Of a stretch of DNA of 64,000 nucleotides, positions 28,781 through 35,428 are shown in pieces. Source of the stretch: Nocardiopsis coralli. Its GTDB lineage: Bacteria; Actinomycetota; Actinomycetes; Streptosporangiales; Streptosporangiaceae. Below the pieces are notes generated by a model. The model was not told the origin of the DNA. It saw only the letters and a program-made list of their open reading frames with translations, and searched no databases. The stretch spans positions 186,001 through 250,000 of the forward strand of contig NZ_JADBGI010000001.1 of assembly GCF_014892575.1 (NCBI RefSeq), written 5' to 3'. Position numbers and translations under genes: made by a program. The number at the start of each line of letters is the position of its first letter. Within the stretch, counting starts at the first letter, position 1.

Positions 28781-29648
28781 CGTCGCCCTCCCGGGACTCG
28801 GCCGCCTCGTCGTCCTGGGCACCCAGGTAGGCGTCGATCACCTGCTTGTCGGACTTGATGTCGGAAGGACGCCCCTCCGCGATCACCCGACCCTGCGCCA
28901 ACACCACGATCCAATCGCTGATGCCCATGATCACGTCCATGTCGTGCTCCACGAACAGGACCGTGCGCCCCTCGTCCCGCAACGACGTGATGTGACTCAA
29001 CAACGACTGCACCAACGCCGGGTTCACACCCGCCATCGGCTCGTCCAACATGATCATGCTCGGCTCGGTCATCAACGACCGCGCCATCTCCAACAACTTG
29101 CGCTGACCACCCGAGAGCGACCCCGCCATGTCATCGCGCTTGTCGACCAGCCGGAACCGCTCCAAAAGCTCCAACGCACGCTCGGTGTTGGCCCGCTCCT
29201 GACGCGCCCAACCCGGCCGCCACAACGCACCGGCCATCCGCTCACCGAACTGCCCCTGAGCACCCAGCAGCATGTTGTCCAACACCGACATCCGCGTCAG
29301 CGCCTTCGTCAACTGGAACGTCCGCACCATCCCCGAACGCGCCACCTGATGGCCCCGCCGACCATTGATCGCCGCGCCCTCGAAGGACCAACGCCCCTCG
29401 TCCACACGGTCGAACCCCGTCAACAGGTTGAACAACGTCGACTTGCCCGCACCGTTCGGACCGATCAACGCCGTGATCGTCCCCCGCTGCACCTCCAGAT
29501 GGCCCACATCCACGGCCTTCAGACCACCGAACGAACGGCGCACCCCGTTGGCCACCAGGATCGGATCGGGCTTGGCCACACCCGGAACCGGCTCCACACC
29601 CGCCATACGGTCCTCGGCACCGGACACCGTCGTCTCGTCACTTGACAT
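28773..29648 (-). CDS. livG: Branched-chain amino acid ABC transporter ATP-binding protein LivG
   Basis: 291 residues. Walker A is GPNGAGKSTLFNLLTGF, Q-loop VRTFQLTKALTRMSVLDNMLLGAQ (LivG type), signature LSGGQRKLLEMARSLM, Walker B MIMLDEPMAGVNP and switch VLFVEHDMDVIMGISDWIVVLAQG. The ~30-residue N-terminal extension before the ABC domain is short and acidic. It overlaps livM by 11 bp and livF by 8 bp, so the four genes form one tightly coupled operon read livH-livM-livG-livF. Confidence 0.95.
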   Translation of the reverse strand: MSSDETTVSGAEDRMAGVEPVPGVAKPDPILVANGVRRSFGGLKAVDVGHLEVQRGTITALIGPNGAGKSTLFNLLTGFDRVDEGRWSFEGAAINGRRGHQVARSGMVRTFQLTKALTRMSVLDNMLLGAQGQFGERMAGALWRPGWARQERANTERALELLERFRLVDKRDDMAGSLSGGQRKLLEMARSLMTEPSMIMLDEPMAGVNPALVQSLLSHITSLRDEGRTVLFVEHDMDVIMGISDWIVVLAQGRVIAEGRPSDIKSDKQVIDAYLGAQDDEAAESREGDDG

Positions 29649-30627
29649 TGATCAGCATCTCCTTGCGATCGCCGATGAGACCCTGCGGCCGGAAGACGAT
29701 CAGCACCACCAACAGCAGACCCACGAAAGCCAACTGGATCGCACCGAAGTCCGGACCGGACAGGAACGGCAGATAACCCTCACTGCCCAACGCACGCAAC
29801 AACCCGTCCGTGAAGTTCATCAAGAACCAGAACACCACCGAACCGATGACCGGACCCAGAACACGGCCCGCACCACCCAACAGCAGAATCGCCCACAGGA
29901 AGAACGTCACCTGCGGCTTGAACTGGTCCGGGTTGATCGCCGCCTGATGCACCGCCATCATCGCGCCGGCCAGAGCACCGATCATGCCCCCCAGCACCAA
30001 CACCTGCATCTTGTACGCGAACACGTTCTTGCCGAGGCTGCGCACCGCGTCCTCGTCCTCACGGATGCCCTTGATGACACGCCCCCACGGGCTGTGCATC
30101 AACATCCACGTCAACAACGCGAACAACCCCACCAGACCCCAGGTCACAACCATGACCCACAGGTGGTTACCGCTGAAATTGAACACCCCGAAGCCGTACC
30201 GATCAGCAGCCTCGAACGGATTCACCGACCGGAAACCCGAGGACAGGTTCTGCAACCCGTACACACCATTGGTCAACGGCTCGGCGAAACCCGCCCGATA
30301 GACCAACCGCAACACCTCGGCCGTCGCGATCGTACTGATCGCCAGATAATCCGCACGCAACCGCAGCGTCGGAATACCCAACAACAACGCCAACACCACA
30401 GCGCACGCCAGGCCCACGACGAACCCGACCAACACCGGCAGATCGAACACACCCACACTGATACCGACGCCGTAAGCGCCCACCAGCATGAACCCGACCT
30501 GACCGAAGTTCAGCAGACCCGTGTAACCGAAATGCAGATTCAGGCCGATCGCAGCCAACGCATAGATCGCCGCGACCGGACCCACCGCGGTTCGGGCGGA
30601 CTCGGCGAGGATCGTCAGAATATCCAT
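29638..30627 (-). CDS. livM: Branched-chain amino acid ABC transporter permease LivM
   Basis: 329 residues and about eight or nine transmembrane segments. The opening AIYALAAIGLNLHFGYTGLLNFGQVGFMLVGAY is the LivM hallmark. The coupling-helix segment GRVIKGIREDEDAVRSLGKNVFAYKM contacts the ATPases. The C-terminal RPQGLIGDRKEMLINVK is typical. The ATG start has GGAGAGG 7 nt upstream and lies 12 bp from the livH stop. It forms the membrane channel with LivH. Confidence 0.94.
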   Translation of the reverse strand: MDILTILAESARTAVGPVAAIYALAAIGLNLHFGYTGLLNFGQVGFMLVGAYGVGISVGVFDLPVLVGFVVGLACAVVLALLLGIPTLRLRADYLAISTIATAEVLRLVYRAGFAEPLTNGVYGLQNLSSGFRSVNPFEAADRYGFGVFNFSGNHLWVMVVTWGLVGLFALLTWMLMHSPWGRVIKGIREDEDAVRSLGKNVFAYKMQVLVLGGMIGALAGAMMAVHQAAINPDQFKPQVTFFLWAILLLGGAGRVLGPVIGSVVFWFLMNFTDGLLRALGSEGYLPFLSGPDFGAIQLAFVGLLLVVLIVFRPQGLIGDRKEMLINVK

Positions 30628-30639
30628 CGTCTACCTCTC

Positions 30640-32193
30640 CTAGCCGACCCGTTCGCGCCGACCGAGCAGACCCTGCGGCCTGACCAGCAGCATCAGGATC
30701 ATCAACGCCAGCGCCCAGGCCTCCATCAACTGGGCCGGGAACCACAGGGTGGACAACATCGCCACCAGACCGACGGCAAGACCGCCGACCATCGCCCCGT
30801 ACGCCGTGCCCAGACCACCGAGGATCACGGCGGCGAACATCAGCAGCAGCAGGCGGAAGCCCATCTCGTAGTCGACGACCTGGTTCAGGCCGAAGAGCAC
30901 ACCGCCCAGCGACGCCAGACCACCGCCCAGGAACCACACGTAGAGCGTCACCCGGTCCACGTCGATACCGGACGACTCCGCCAGATCACGGTTGTCCGAG
31001 ACCGCACGCATCGCCTTGCCGACCCGCGTGAACTGCAACAGGCACGCCACCAGCACCAGCACCGCCACCGCGACACCCATGATCACGAGGTCGCGCGGCG
31101 GCAACGACACCGGACCGAAGTGCACCATCTCCTGCACCTGGTAACCCGAGTACCGCGTCCGGTTCGCGCTGAACAGCACCAGGATCACGTGCCGCAGCAC
31201 CAGCGCCAGACCGATCGAGACGATGAACATCTGGATCAACGCCACGTTCCTGCGCCGCAACGGGCGCCACAGATAGCGCTCCATCGTCCCGCCCAGGACC
31301 GCACCCATGGCCACGGCGATCCCCGCCGAGGCCCACAACGGCACCTGCCACTCGATCGAATCGCCGGCCACGCCCATCGCCGTGGCCACCGCGATACCGC
31401 CGAAGACCGCCGACCACTGGGCCACGATCAACGGCACCGCCCGGACCTTGCCCTCGAGCAGCGCACCCAGCAGGATCGCACCGCCCAGACCGGCGAAGAT
31501 CGCCAACAGCGAGTTGCCCAACCCGGCCGCGCCGGTGCTGAAGAGCAGCGCCATCATCGCGCCGAAGGTCACCATGTCGCCGTGCGCGAAGTTGATGAGC
31601 TTGGTCGTGCCGAAGATCAGCGAGAGGCCGATCGCCGAGACCGCGATGACCAGGCCGAAGAGCACACCCGCCGCGGTCAGCTGGGCGAAGCGGTCGCCGA
31701 AGCCGCCGGAGACGCCCTCGACCTCGATGCCCTCCTCGTCGGCGGCCGCGTCCTCGTCCTCCTCGGCCGCGTCGTCCTCCGGCGAGGGCGAGGACTCCTC
31801 CTGTTGGTCCTCCCCCGCCTCGACCAGGGCGAGGATCAGGGTCTGGTTGTCGCCCGACTCGACCTCGACCGTGCCGTCGGTCACGAGCGGCGTCTCGCGC
31901 AGTTCGTACTCGCCGGGCACGGACGCCTGGTCGACCTCGAGGTGGTAGGTGCCCGGTCCGGGCACCTCCACCTCCCAATTTCCATCAGGGTCGGTCTCGT
32001 CCGCTCCGACCTCGTCGTCACCGTCGGAAACCGTGATGCGGATGCCTTCGACACCCTGTGAACGGTCGTCCGGTTGCCCGATCTGGCCTGTGAGCGATTC
32101 ACCGCCCTGTTCGTCCGCCGTCGCCGCCGGCCCCGGGATCACCACGAAGGCGGTGATCAGGGCGAGCAGCACGGTCACGAGGCGTGTGCGCAC
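30640..32193 (-). CDS. livH: LivH-type permease with secreted N-terminal domain
   Basis: 517 residues, about 220 more than ordinary LivH. Residues 1-26 form a cleavable-looking signal sequence (MRTRLVTVLLALITAFVVIP ... ATA). Residues ~35-130 look like a small beta-sandwich of the carboxypeptidase-regulatory/Ig type (SLTGQIGQPDD, GIRITVSDGDDE, DPDGNWEVEVPGPGTYHLEV). Residues ~131-160 are an acidic linker. The permease follows from ~165: GVLFGLVIAVSAIGLSLIFGTTKLINFAHGDMVTFGA, with the LivH coupling helix GKAMRAVSDNRDLAESSGID and a C-terminal RPQGLLGRRERVG. The GTG start has AAGGAG 5 nt upstream. It is the first gene of the operon. The extra domain may contact the three binding proteins. Confidence 0.92.
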   Translation of the reverse strand: MRTRLVTVLLALITAFVVIPGPAATADEQGGESLTGQIGQPDDRSQGVEGIRITVSDGDDEVGADETDPDGNWEVEVPGPGTYHLEVDQASVPGEYELRETPLVTDGTVEVESGDNQTLILALVEAGEDQQEESSPSPEDDAAEEDEDAAADEEGIEVEGVSGGFGDRFAQLTAAGVLFGLVIAVSAIGLSLIFGTTKLINFAHGDMVTFGAMMALLFSTGAAGLGNSLLAIFAGLGGAILLGALLEGKVRAVPLIVAQWSAVFGGIAVATAMGVAGDSIEWQVPLWASAGIAVAMGAVLGGTMERYLWRPLRRRNVALIQMFIVSIGLALVLRHVILVLFSANRTRYSGYQVQEMVHFGPVSLPPRDLVIMGVAVAVLVLVACLLQFTRVGKAMRAVSDNRDLAESSGIDVDRVTLYVWFLGGGLASLGGVLFGLNQVVDYEMGFRLLLLMFAAVILGGLGTAYGAMVGGLAVGLVAMLSTLWFPAQLMEAWALALMILMLLVRPQGLLGRRERVG

Positions 32194-32217
32194 GCACGCT
32201 CCTTGCGCGTCTGGGGG

Positions 32218-32250
32218 AAGGCGCCCCGAATAGGGGCATCCGGGCGCCTT
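32218..32250 (-). promoter_or_regulatory. Leader hairpin before livH
   Basis: A 9-bp stem AAGGCGCCC/GGGCGCCTT with a 15-nt loop lies 24 nt before the livH start, just upstream of the Shine-Dalgarno. No T-tract follows, so it is not an intrinsic terminator; it could stabilise the mRNA or influence initiation. Confidence 0.4.
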
Positions 32251-32273
32251 GGTCCTTGCTGTTCGGTGCCGCG

Positions 32274-32303
32274 AGTTTAGCCCGGTTCAGCTCGGACCTT
32301 CAG
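32274..32303 (-). promoter_or_regulatory. Candidate promoter for livHMGF
   Basis: On the minus strand CTGAAG and TAAACT are spaced by 18 bp, about 80 bp before the livH start. A TTAAGC hexamer at 32310-32315 abuts the -35 region. The match to consensus is moderate. Confidence 0.35.
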
Positions 32304-32498
32304 CCCCACTTAAGCCACGTGACCCAACCGTCATCCCATTGTGTGCAAACGAGACAGAACCGTCACCCGGCCCGGCTGGATTCTGAACACCTGTCTCGCC
32401 GTTGCCCGGGAGGACCTGACGAACTGTGCTCCTGCGCACGCCCTGAGCGACCGAACGTCACCTCTGAGACGGCCCTCCGACCGCCCCCGGACACGACG

Positions 32499-32532
32499 GA
32501 GGGGCCGCCCCGACGGATCGGGACGGCCCCTC
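32499..32532 (-). terminator. Terminator of the ANTAR regulator gene
   Basis: A 15-bp stem with one mismatch (GAGGGGCCG arm) and a 4-nt loop, 26 bp after the stop. Confidence 0.75.
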
Positions 32533-32557
32533 GAACAGGTCGTGCGCGGGTCTTCGG

Positions 32558-33148
32558 TCAGGACTGCTTGCCGCCGAGCGCCTCCACCACGGTCTCGGCG
32601 ACCTTGCGCATGGTCAGCCGCTTGTCCATGGAGTTCTTCTGGATCCAGCGGAAGGCCTCGGGCTCGCTCATGCCGTGTCGGCTCTGCAGCAGTCCCTTGG
32701 CCTGCTCGACCAGCTTCCGGGTCTCCAGCCTCTCCTGGAGGCTGCCGACCTCGGCCTCCAGAGCCGCCAGCTCGGCGTACCTGGAGGTGGCCATCTCGAT
32801 GGCCGGCACCAGATCGGTCTTGTTGAACGGCTTGACCAGGTAGGCCATCGCCCCGGCCTCCCGGGCCCGCTCCACCAGCTCGCGCTGGGAGAAGGCCGTC
32901 AGGATCACCACGGGGGCGATGCGTTCGCCCGCGATGGTCTCGGCGGCCGAGAGGCCGTCGAGCACCGGCATCTTGATGTCGGTGATCACCAGGTCGGGCT
33001 CGACCTCCCGGGCAAGCCGGATAGCGGCCTCGCCGTCACCGGCCTCGCCGACGACGGTGTAGCCGTCCTCTTCCAGCATCTCCTTGAGGTCCAGGCGGAT
33101 CAGGGCCTCGTCTTCCGCGATCACCACACGGCTCTGCGTCCTCGTCAC
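32558..33148 (-). CDS. ANTAR-domain response regulator (PdtaR-like)
   Basis: 196 residues from the GTG at 33148. Residues 1-120 form a receiver domain with the acidic pocket in VVIAEDEALIR and the phospho-acceptor Asp57 in DLVITDIKMPVLDG. The Thr switch is in VVILTAF and the Lys in AYLVKPFNK. Residues ~135-190 form an ANTAR RNA-binding domain (RKLVEQAKGLLQSRHGMSEPEAFRWIQKNSM) after a short coiled coil. PdtaR proteins act as antiterminators that bind paired hairpins when phosphorylated by PdtaS-type kinases; no kinase is encoded here. The position next to pyk and polA matches the pdtaR locus of Mycobacterium. Confidence 0.9.
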   Translation of the reverse strand: MTRTQSRVVIAEDEALIRLDLKEMLEEDGYTVVGEAGDGEAAIRLAREVEPDLVITDIKMPVLDGLSAAETIAGERIAPVVILTAFSQRELVERAREAGAMAYLVKPFNKTDLVPAIEMATSRYAELAALEAEVGSLQERLETRKLVEQAKGLLQSRHGMSEPEAFRWIQKNSMDKRLTMRKVAETVVEALGGKQS

Positions 33149-33171
33149 GCATTCGAGGTTACCGAGATCCG

Positions 33172-33199
33172 CTAGTATGCTGTGCGTCGGCCCCGGCAA
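33172..33199 (-). promoter_or_regulatory. Candidate promoter for the ANTAR regulator
   Basis: On the minus strand TTGCCG and TACTAG are spaced by 16 bp, with a predicted start about 16 nt before the GTG. The leader would be very short. Confidence 0.45.
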
Positions 33200-33288
33200 A
33201 GCGCGGCAATCGTGACTACACTGTTGGCCGCACAGCGCCGGACCGGAAACTGGATCAATTTCAGAGAATCGCTTGACAAAGAAATCCA

Positions 33289-33361
33289 GCCCTGGTATTC
33301 CAACGGCAGAGAAAATGAGCTCAAACCTCATACAGTGTGGGTTCGAGTCCCACCCAGGGCA
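33289..33361 (+). tRNA. tRNA with leucine anticodon CAA but short variable loop
   Basis: 73 nt that fold as a cloverleaf. The 7-bp acceptor stem is GCCCTGG/CCAGGGC with discriminator A. A weak 3-bp D stem (TTC/GAA) has loop GG. The 5-bp anticodon stem ATGAG/CTCAT has loop CTCAAAC, placing CAA at 33322-33324. A 5-nt variable loop ACAGT follows, then the T stem GTGGG/CCCAC with TTCGAGT. CCA is not encoded. CAA reads UUG (Leu), yet leucine tRNAs normally have a long variable arm, so the identity is uncertain. A strong terminator starts 5 nt after the 3' end. Confidence 0.8.
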
Positions 33362-33365
33362 CAGC

Positions 33366-33391
33366 AGGCCACCCGATCGGGTGGCCTTTTT
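33366..33391 (+). terminator. Intrinsic terminator after the tRNA
   Basis: A 9-bp stem AGGCCACCC/GGGTGGCCT with loop GATC, running into TTTTT. This is the most canonical terminator in the window. Confidence 0.9.
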
Positions 33392-33445
33392 GCTGTTCAG
33401 GGCACCCATGGCCCGAAAATGTCCGAAGCGTGAGCAAGTATGCAC
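33381..33445 (+). repeat. 65-nt direct repeat, copy 1 (terminator arm, leader, start of LAGLIDADG gene 1)
   Basis: 57 of 65 positions match 34304-34368. Fully conserved parts are the terminator tail GTGGCCTTTTTGCTGTTCAG and AAAATGTCCGAAGCGTGAGC. The latter contains a 4-codon ORF (Met-Ser-Glu-Ala-stop) just before the gene. Confidence 0.9.
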
Positions 33446-34255
33446 CGCATGTACTCACGCAAGATCGTCGACAAGGCTCTCGCACTACACACCGAGGGCT
33501 GGACCCAGCAACGCATAGCTTCTACCTGCGGGGTGTCACAACGGGCAGTCAGCCACTGGATCAACAGCCGCAGGCGCAACCTCGCGACGGAGCTCAAGCG
33601 CATCGGCTACTGCCCGCGATGCTCGACGGCCATGATCCATGAAGAGGCCTACGCCTACCTCCTGGGCGCCTATCTCGGGGACGGCCACATCACGGAGTTC
33701 AAGCGCAAGCCGGGCCTGTTCGTGCTGTGGATCACCTACGACAGCGCATACCCGCAGTTGGTCACGTACTGCCACGCAGCGATGGGGGCCGTGTTCCCGG
33801 TCAAGCCGTTCACCGTCCAACGCAAGGGCTGTACCGCCATCAAGGCGTACTCCAAGCACTGGGCGTGCATCTTCCCCCAGCACGGACCCGGCAAGAAGCA
33901 CGAACGCACCATCGCCCTCGAACCCTGGCAGCAGAGCATCGTCGACGCGCACCCCGAAGCCCTGGTGCGAGGGCTCATCCACTCCGACGGATGCCGGCTC
34001 ATCAACCGCGTGCGTAAGAAGCTGGGTTCCGGCGATGTGACGCACTACAAGTACTACGAGTATCCGCGGTACCAGTTCGTCAACACCTCGTCGGGCATCG
34101 TCGACATCCTCCTCCGTGCGCTGGACAGGCTGAACATCGATTGGAAACTCCACGTGAGCAAGCGGGAACCGGTGTATCAGGACGCCTACATCGTTTCCAT
34201 CTCACGCAAGGAGGCGGTGGCACGGATGGACAGCTTCATCGGAGCCAAGTGCTGA
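33440..34255 (+). CDS. HTH plus LAGLIDADG homing-endonuclease-like protein 1
   Basis: 271 residues. Residues ~18-42 form a helix-turn-helix (GWTQQRIASTCGVSQRAVSHW), followed by a CPRC turn. LAGLIDADG-type helices appear twice, YLLGAYLGDG near 73-82 and LVRGLIHSDG near 175-184. Both end in the Asp-Gly that supplies the catalytic acidic residue, so the nuclease core may be active. The segment between them includes WACIFPQHGPGKKHERTIAL, shared with gene 2. It lies 78 bp after the tRNA with no intron or intein host, so it is freestanding. It may cut DNA or act as a DNA-binding regulator derived from a homing enzyme. The start at ATG 33440 is supported by the conserved MH(R/S)MY in both copies. 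Confidence 0.85.
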   Translation: MHRMYSRKIVDKALALHTEGWTQQRIASTCGVSQRAVSHWINSRRRNLATELKRIGYCPRCSTAMIHEEAYAYLLGAYLGDGHITEFKRKPGLFVLWITYDSAYPQLVTYCHAAMGAVFPVKPFTVQRKGCTAIKAYSKHWACIFPQHGPGKKHERTIALEPWQQSIVDAHPEALVRGLIHSDGCRLINRVRKKLGSGDVTHYKYYEYPRYQFVNTSSGIVDILLRALDRLNIDWKLHVSKREPVYQDAYIVSISRKEAVARMDSFIGAKC

Positions 34256-34290
34256 GACCCCTCCCCACCCACAACAGGAGCACAGCCACA

Positions 34291-34314
34291 GCCACCTTCC
34301 GGGGTGGCCTTTTT
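34291..34314 (+). terminator. Terminator after LAGLIDADG gene 1
   Basis: Stem GCCACC/GGTGGC with a 6-nt loop, followed by CTTTTT. It corresponds to the terminator after the tRNA and belongs to the duplicated unit. Confidence 0.75.
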
Positions 34315-34368
34315 GCTGTTCAGAGCACCTCTCGCCAGAAAATGTCCGAAGCGTGAGCGATCATGCAC
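34304..34368 (+). repeat. 65-nt direct repeat, copy 2
   Basis: Second copy of 33381-33445, with the same terminator tail and 4-codon leader ORF, ending in the start codons of the second LAGLIDADG gene. Confidence 0.9.
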
Positions 34369-35166
34369 AGCATGTATGCACCACATGTCAGGCGCCATGC
34401 CCTCGCCCTCCTCGACTCCGGAATCTCCCAGACCGATGTGAGCCGACAGACCGGCATCAACCGCACCACGCTCCGCGAGTGGTCCCAGGACCGCTCCTTG
34501 GCCGACAAGTATCTGGGCACCGACCTGTGCCCCCGGTGCGAGCCGGTGCCCCGGCCTCCCACGCCCGCGCACGCCTACAGCTACCTGCTCGGGCTCTACC
34601 TCGGCGACGGGTGCCTGAGCCCGGCCGGCGACCCGCGCAAGAAGATCTGGCGGCTCCGTATCGCCTGCGACGACAAGTGGCCGGGCCTCCAGCGCGAGTG
34701 CGCGGACGCGATCGCTGCGGTGCGTCCGGACCACAAGGTGGGGCGGGTGCAGGCGGTGGGGTGCACGATGATCTGCGGTCAGTGGAAGCACTGGCCGTGT
34801 GTGTTCCCCCAGCACGGGCCCGGGAAGAAACACGAGCGCCTCATCGCACTGGAGCCCTGGCAGCAGGTGATCGTTGAGGAGCATTCGGAGCGGTTCGTGC
34901 GGGGCCTCATGCACTCGGACGGTTCTCGGGTGCTCAACCGGATCCCGAAGAAGGACGGTCGGGGGTTCCACGCATATCCGCGGTACCTCTTCGCGAACAC
35001 GTCGCGGGACATCGTCGGTCTCTTCACGGATGCGCTGGACCGTCTCGGAATCCCGTGGAAGGCGCACGTCAAGCGCCAACCGTCCGTTCTGTCCCAGCGG
35101 GCGATCTCGATCTCGCGCAAGGACGCCGTGGCCAGGATGGACACCTTCGTGGGGCCCAAGTACTGA
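34363..35166 (+). CDS. HTH plus LAGLIDADG homing-endonuclease-like protein 2
   Basis: 267 residues, a diverged tandem paralogue of the previous gene. The HTH is at ~19-42 (SGISQTDVSRQTGINRTTLREW), followed by CPRC. LAGLIDADG helices are YLLGLYLGDG near 74-83 and FVRGLMHSDG near 176-185. The shared block WPCVFPQHGPGKKHERLIALEPWQQ and the C-terminal ISRKDAVARMDTFVGPKY align with gene 1. Catalytic acidic residues are kept in both motifs. The proteins differ strongly between motifs, so the duplication is old, yet the leader repeat in front of each gene stays 88% identical, which suggests that the leader is under selection. Confidence 0.85.
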   Translation: MHSMYAPHVRRHALALLDSGISQTDVSRQTGINRTTLREWSQDRSLADKYLGTDLCPRCEPVPRPPTPAHAYSYLLGLYLGDGCLSPAGDPRKKIWRLRIACDDKWPGLQRECADAIAAVRPDHKVGRVQAVGCTMICGQWKHWPCVFPQHGPGKKHERLIALEPWQQVIVEEHSERFVRGLMHSDGSRVLNRIPKKDGRGFHAYPRYLFANTSRDIVGLFTDALDRLGIPWKAHVKRQPSVLSQRAISISRKDAVARMDTFVGPKY

Positions 35167-35184
35167 CGCGTCTCCCCCGCTCAC

Positions 35185-35216
35185 GCGCGGGCCCACGCTC
35201 CCCTGCGGGCCCGCGC
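35185..35216 (+). terminator. Hairpin after LAGLIDADG gene 2
   Basis: A perfect 10-bp stem GCGCGGGCCC/GGGCCCGCGC with a 12-nt loop, 19 bp after the stop. It differs from the two upstream terminators. Confidence 0.75.
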
Positions 35217-35428
35217 GCTCGTGAAGAGGAGGGCCGAAACCTTCGCGATTACGGGTCCGCTTCCACCCCGAATAGGTCTTTTGTCATTTAATGCGGACGC
35301 ACATGGACGGAACCGGTTACATCACGGCCACAACCTGAACACAACCCGTGAGTTCGGTCGCGTAGGAGAGCCGGCGTCGTCGATCCTTGAGGGCGTAACC
35401 GACACAGAGCACGTGAGAGGAGCGACGG

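Noticed and set aside
33273-33301. TTGACA-17-TATTCC promoter overlapping the tRNA start
   Set aside because: The -10 would lie inside the tRNA acceptor/D arm, so it cannot drive the tRNA. It would only transcribe from within it, toward the terminator; probably coincidental.
33289-35166. Integrative element inserted at the tRNA
   Set aside because: No integrase, no duplicated tRNA 3' end and no plasmid or phage genes are present. XerD at 6.8 kb is the housekeeping recombinase.
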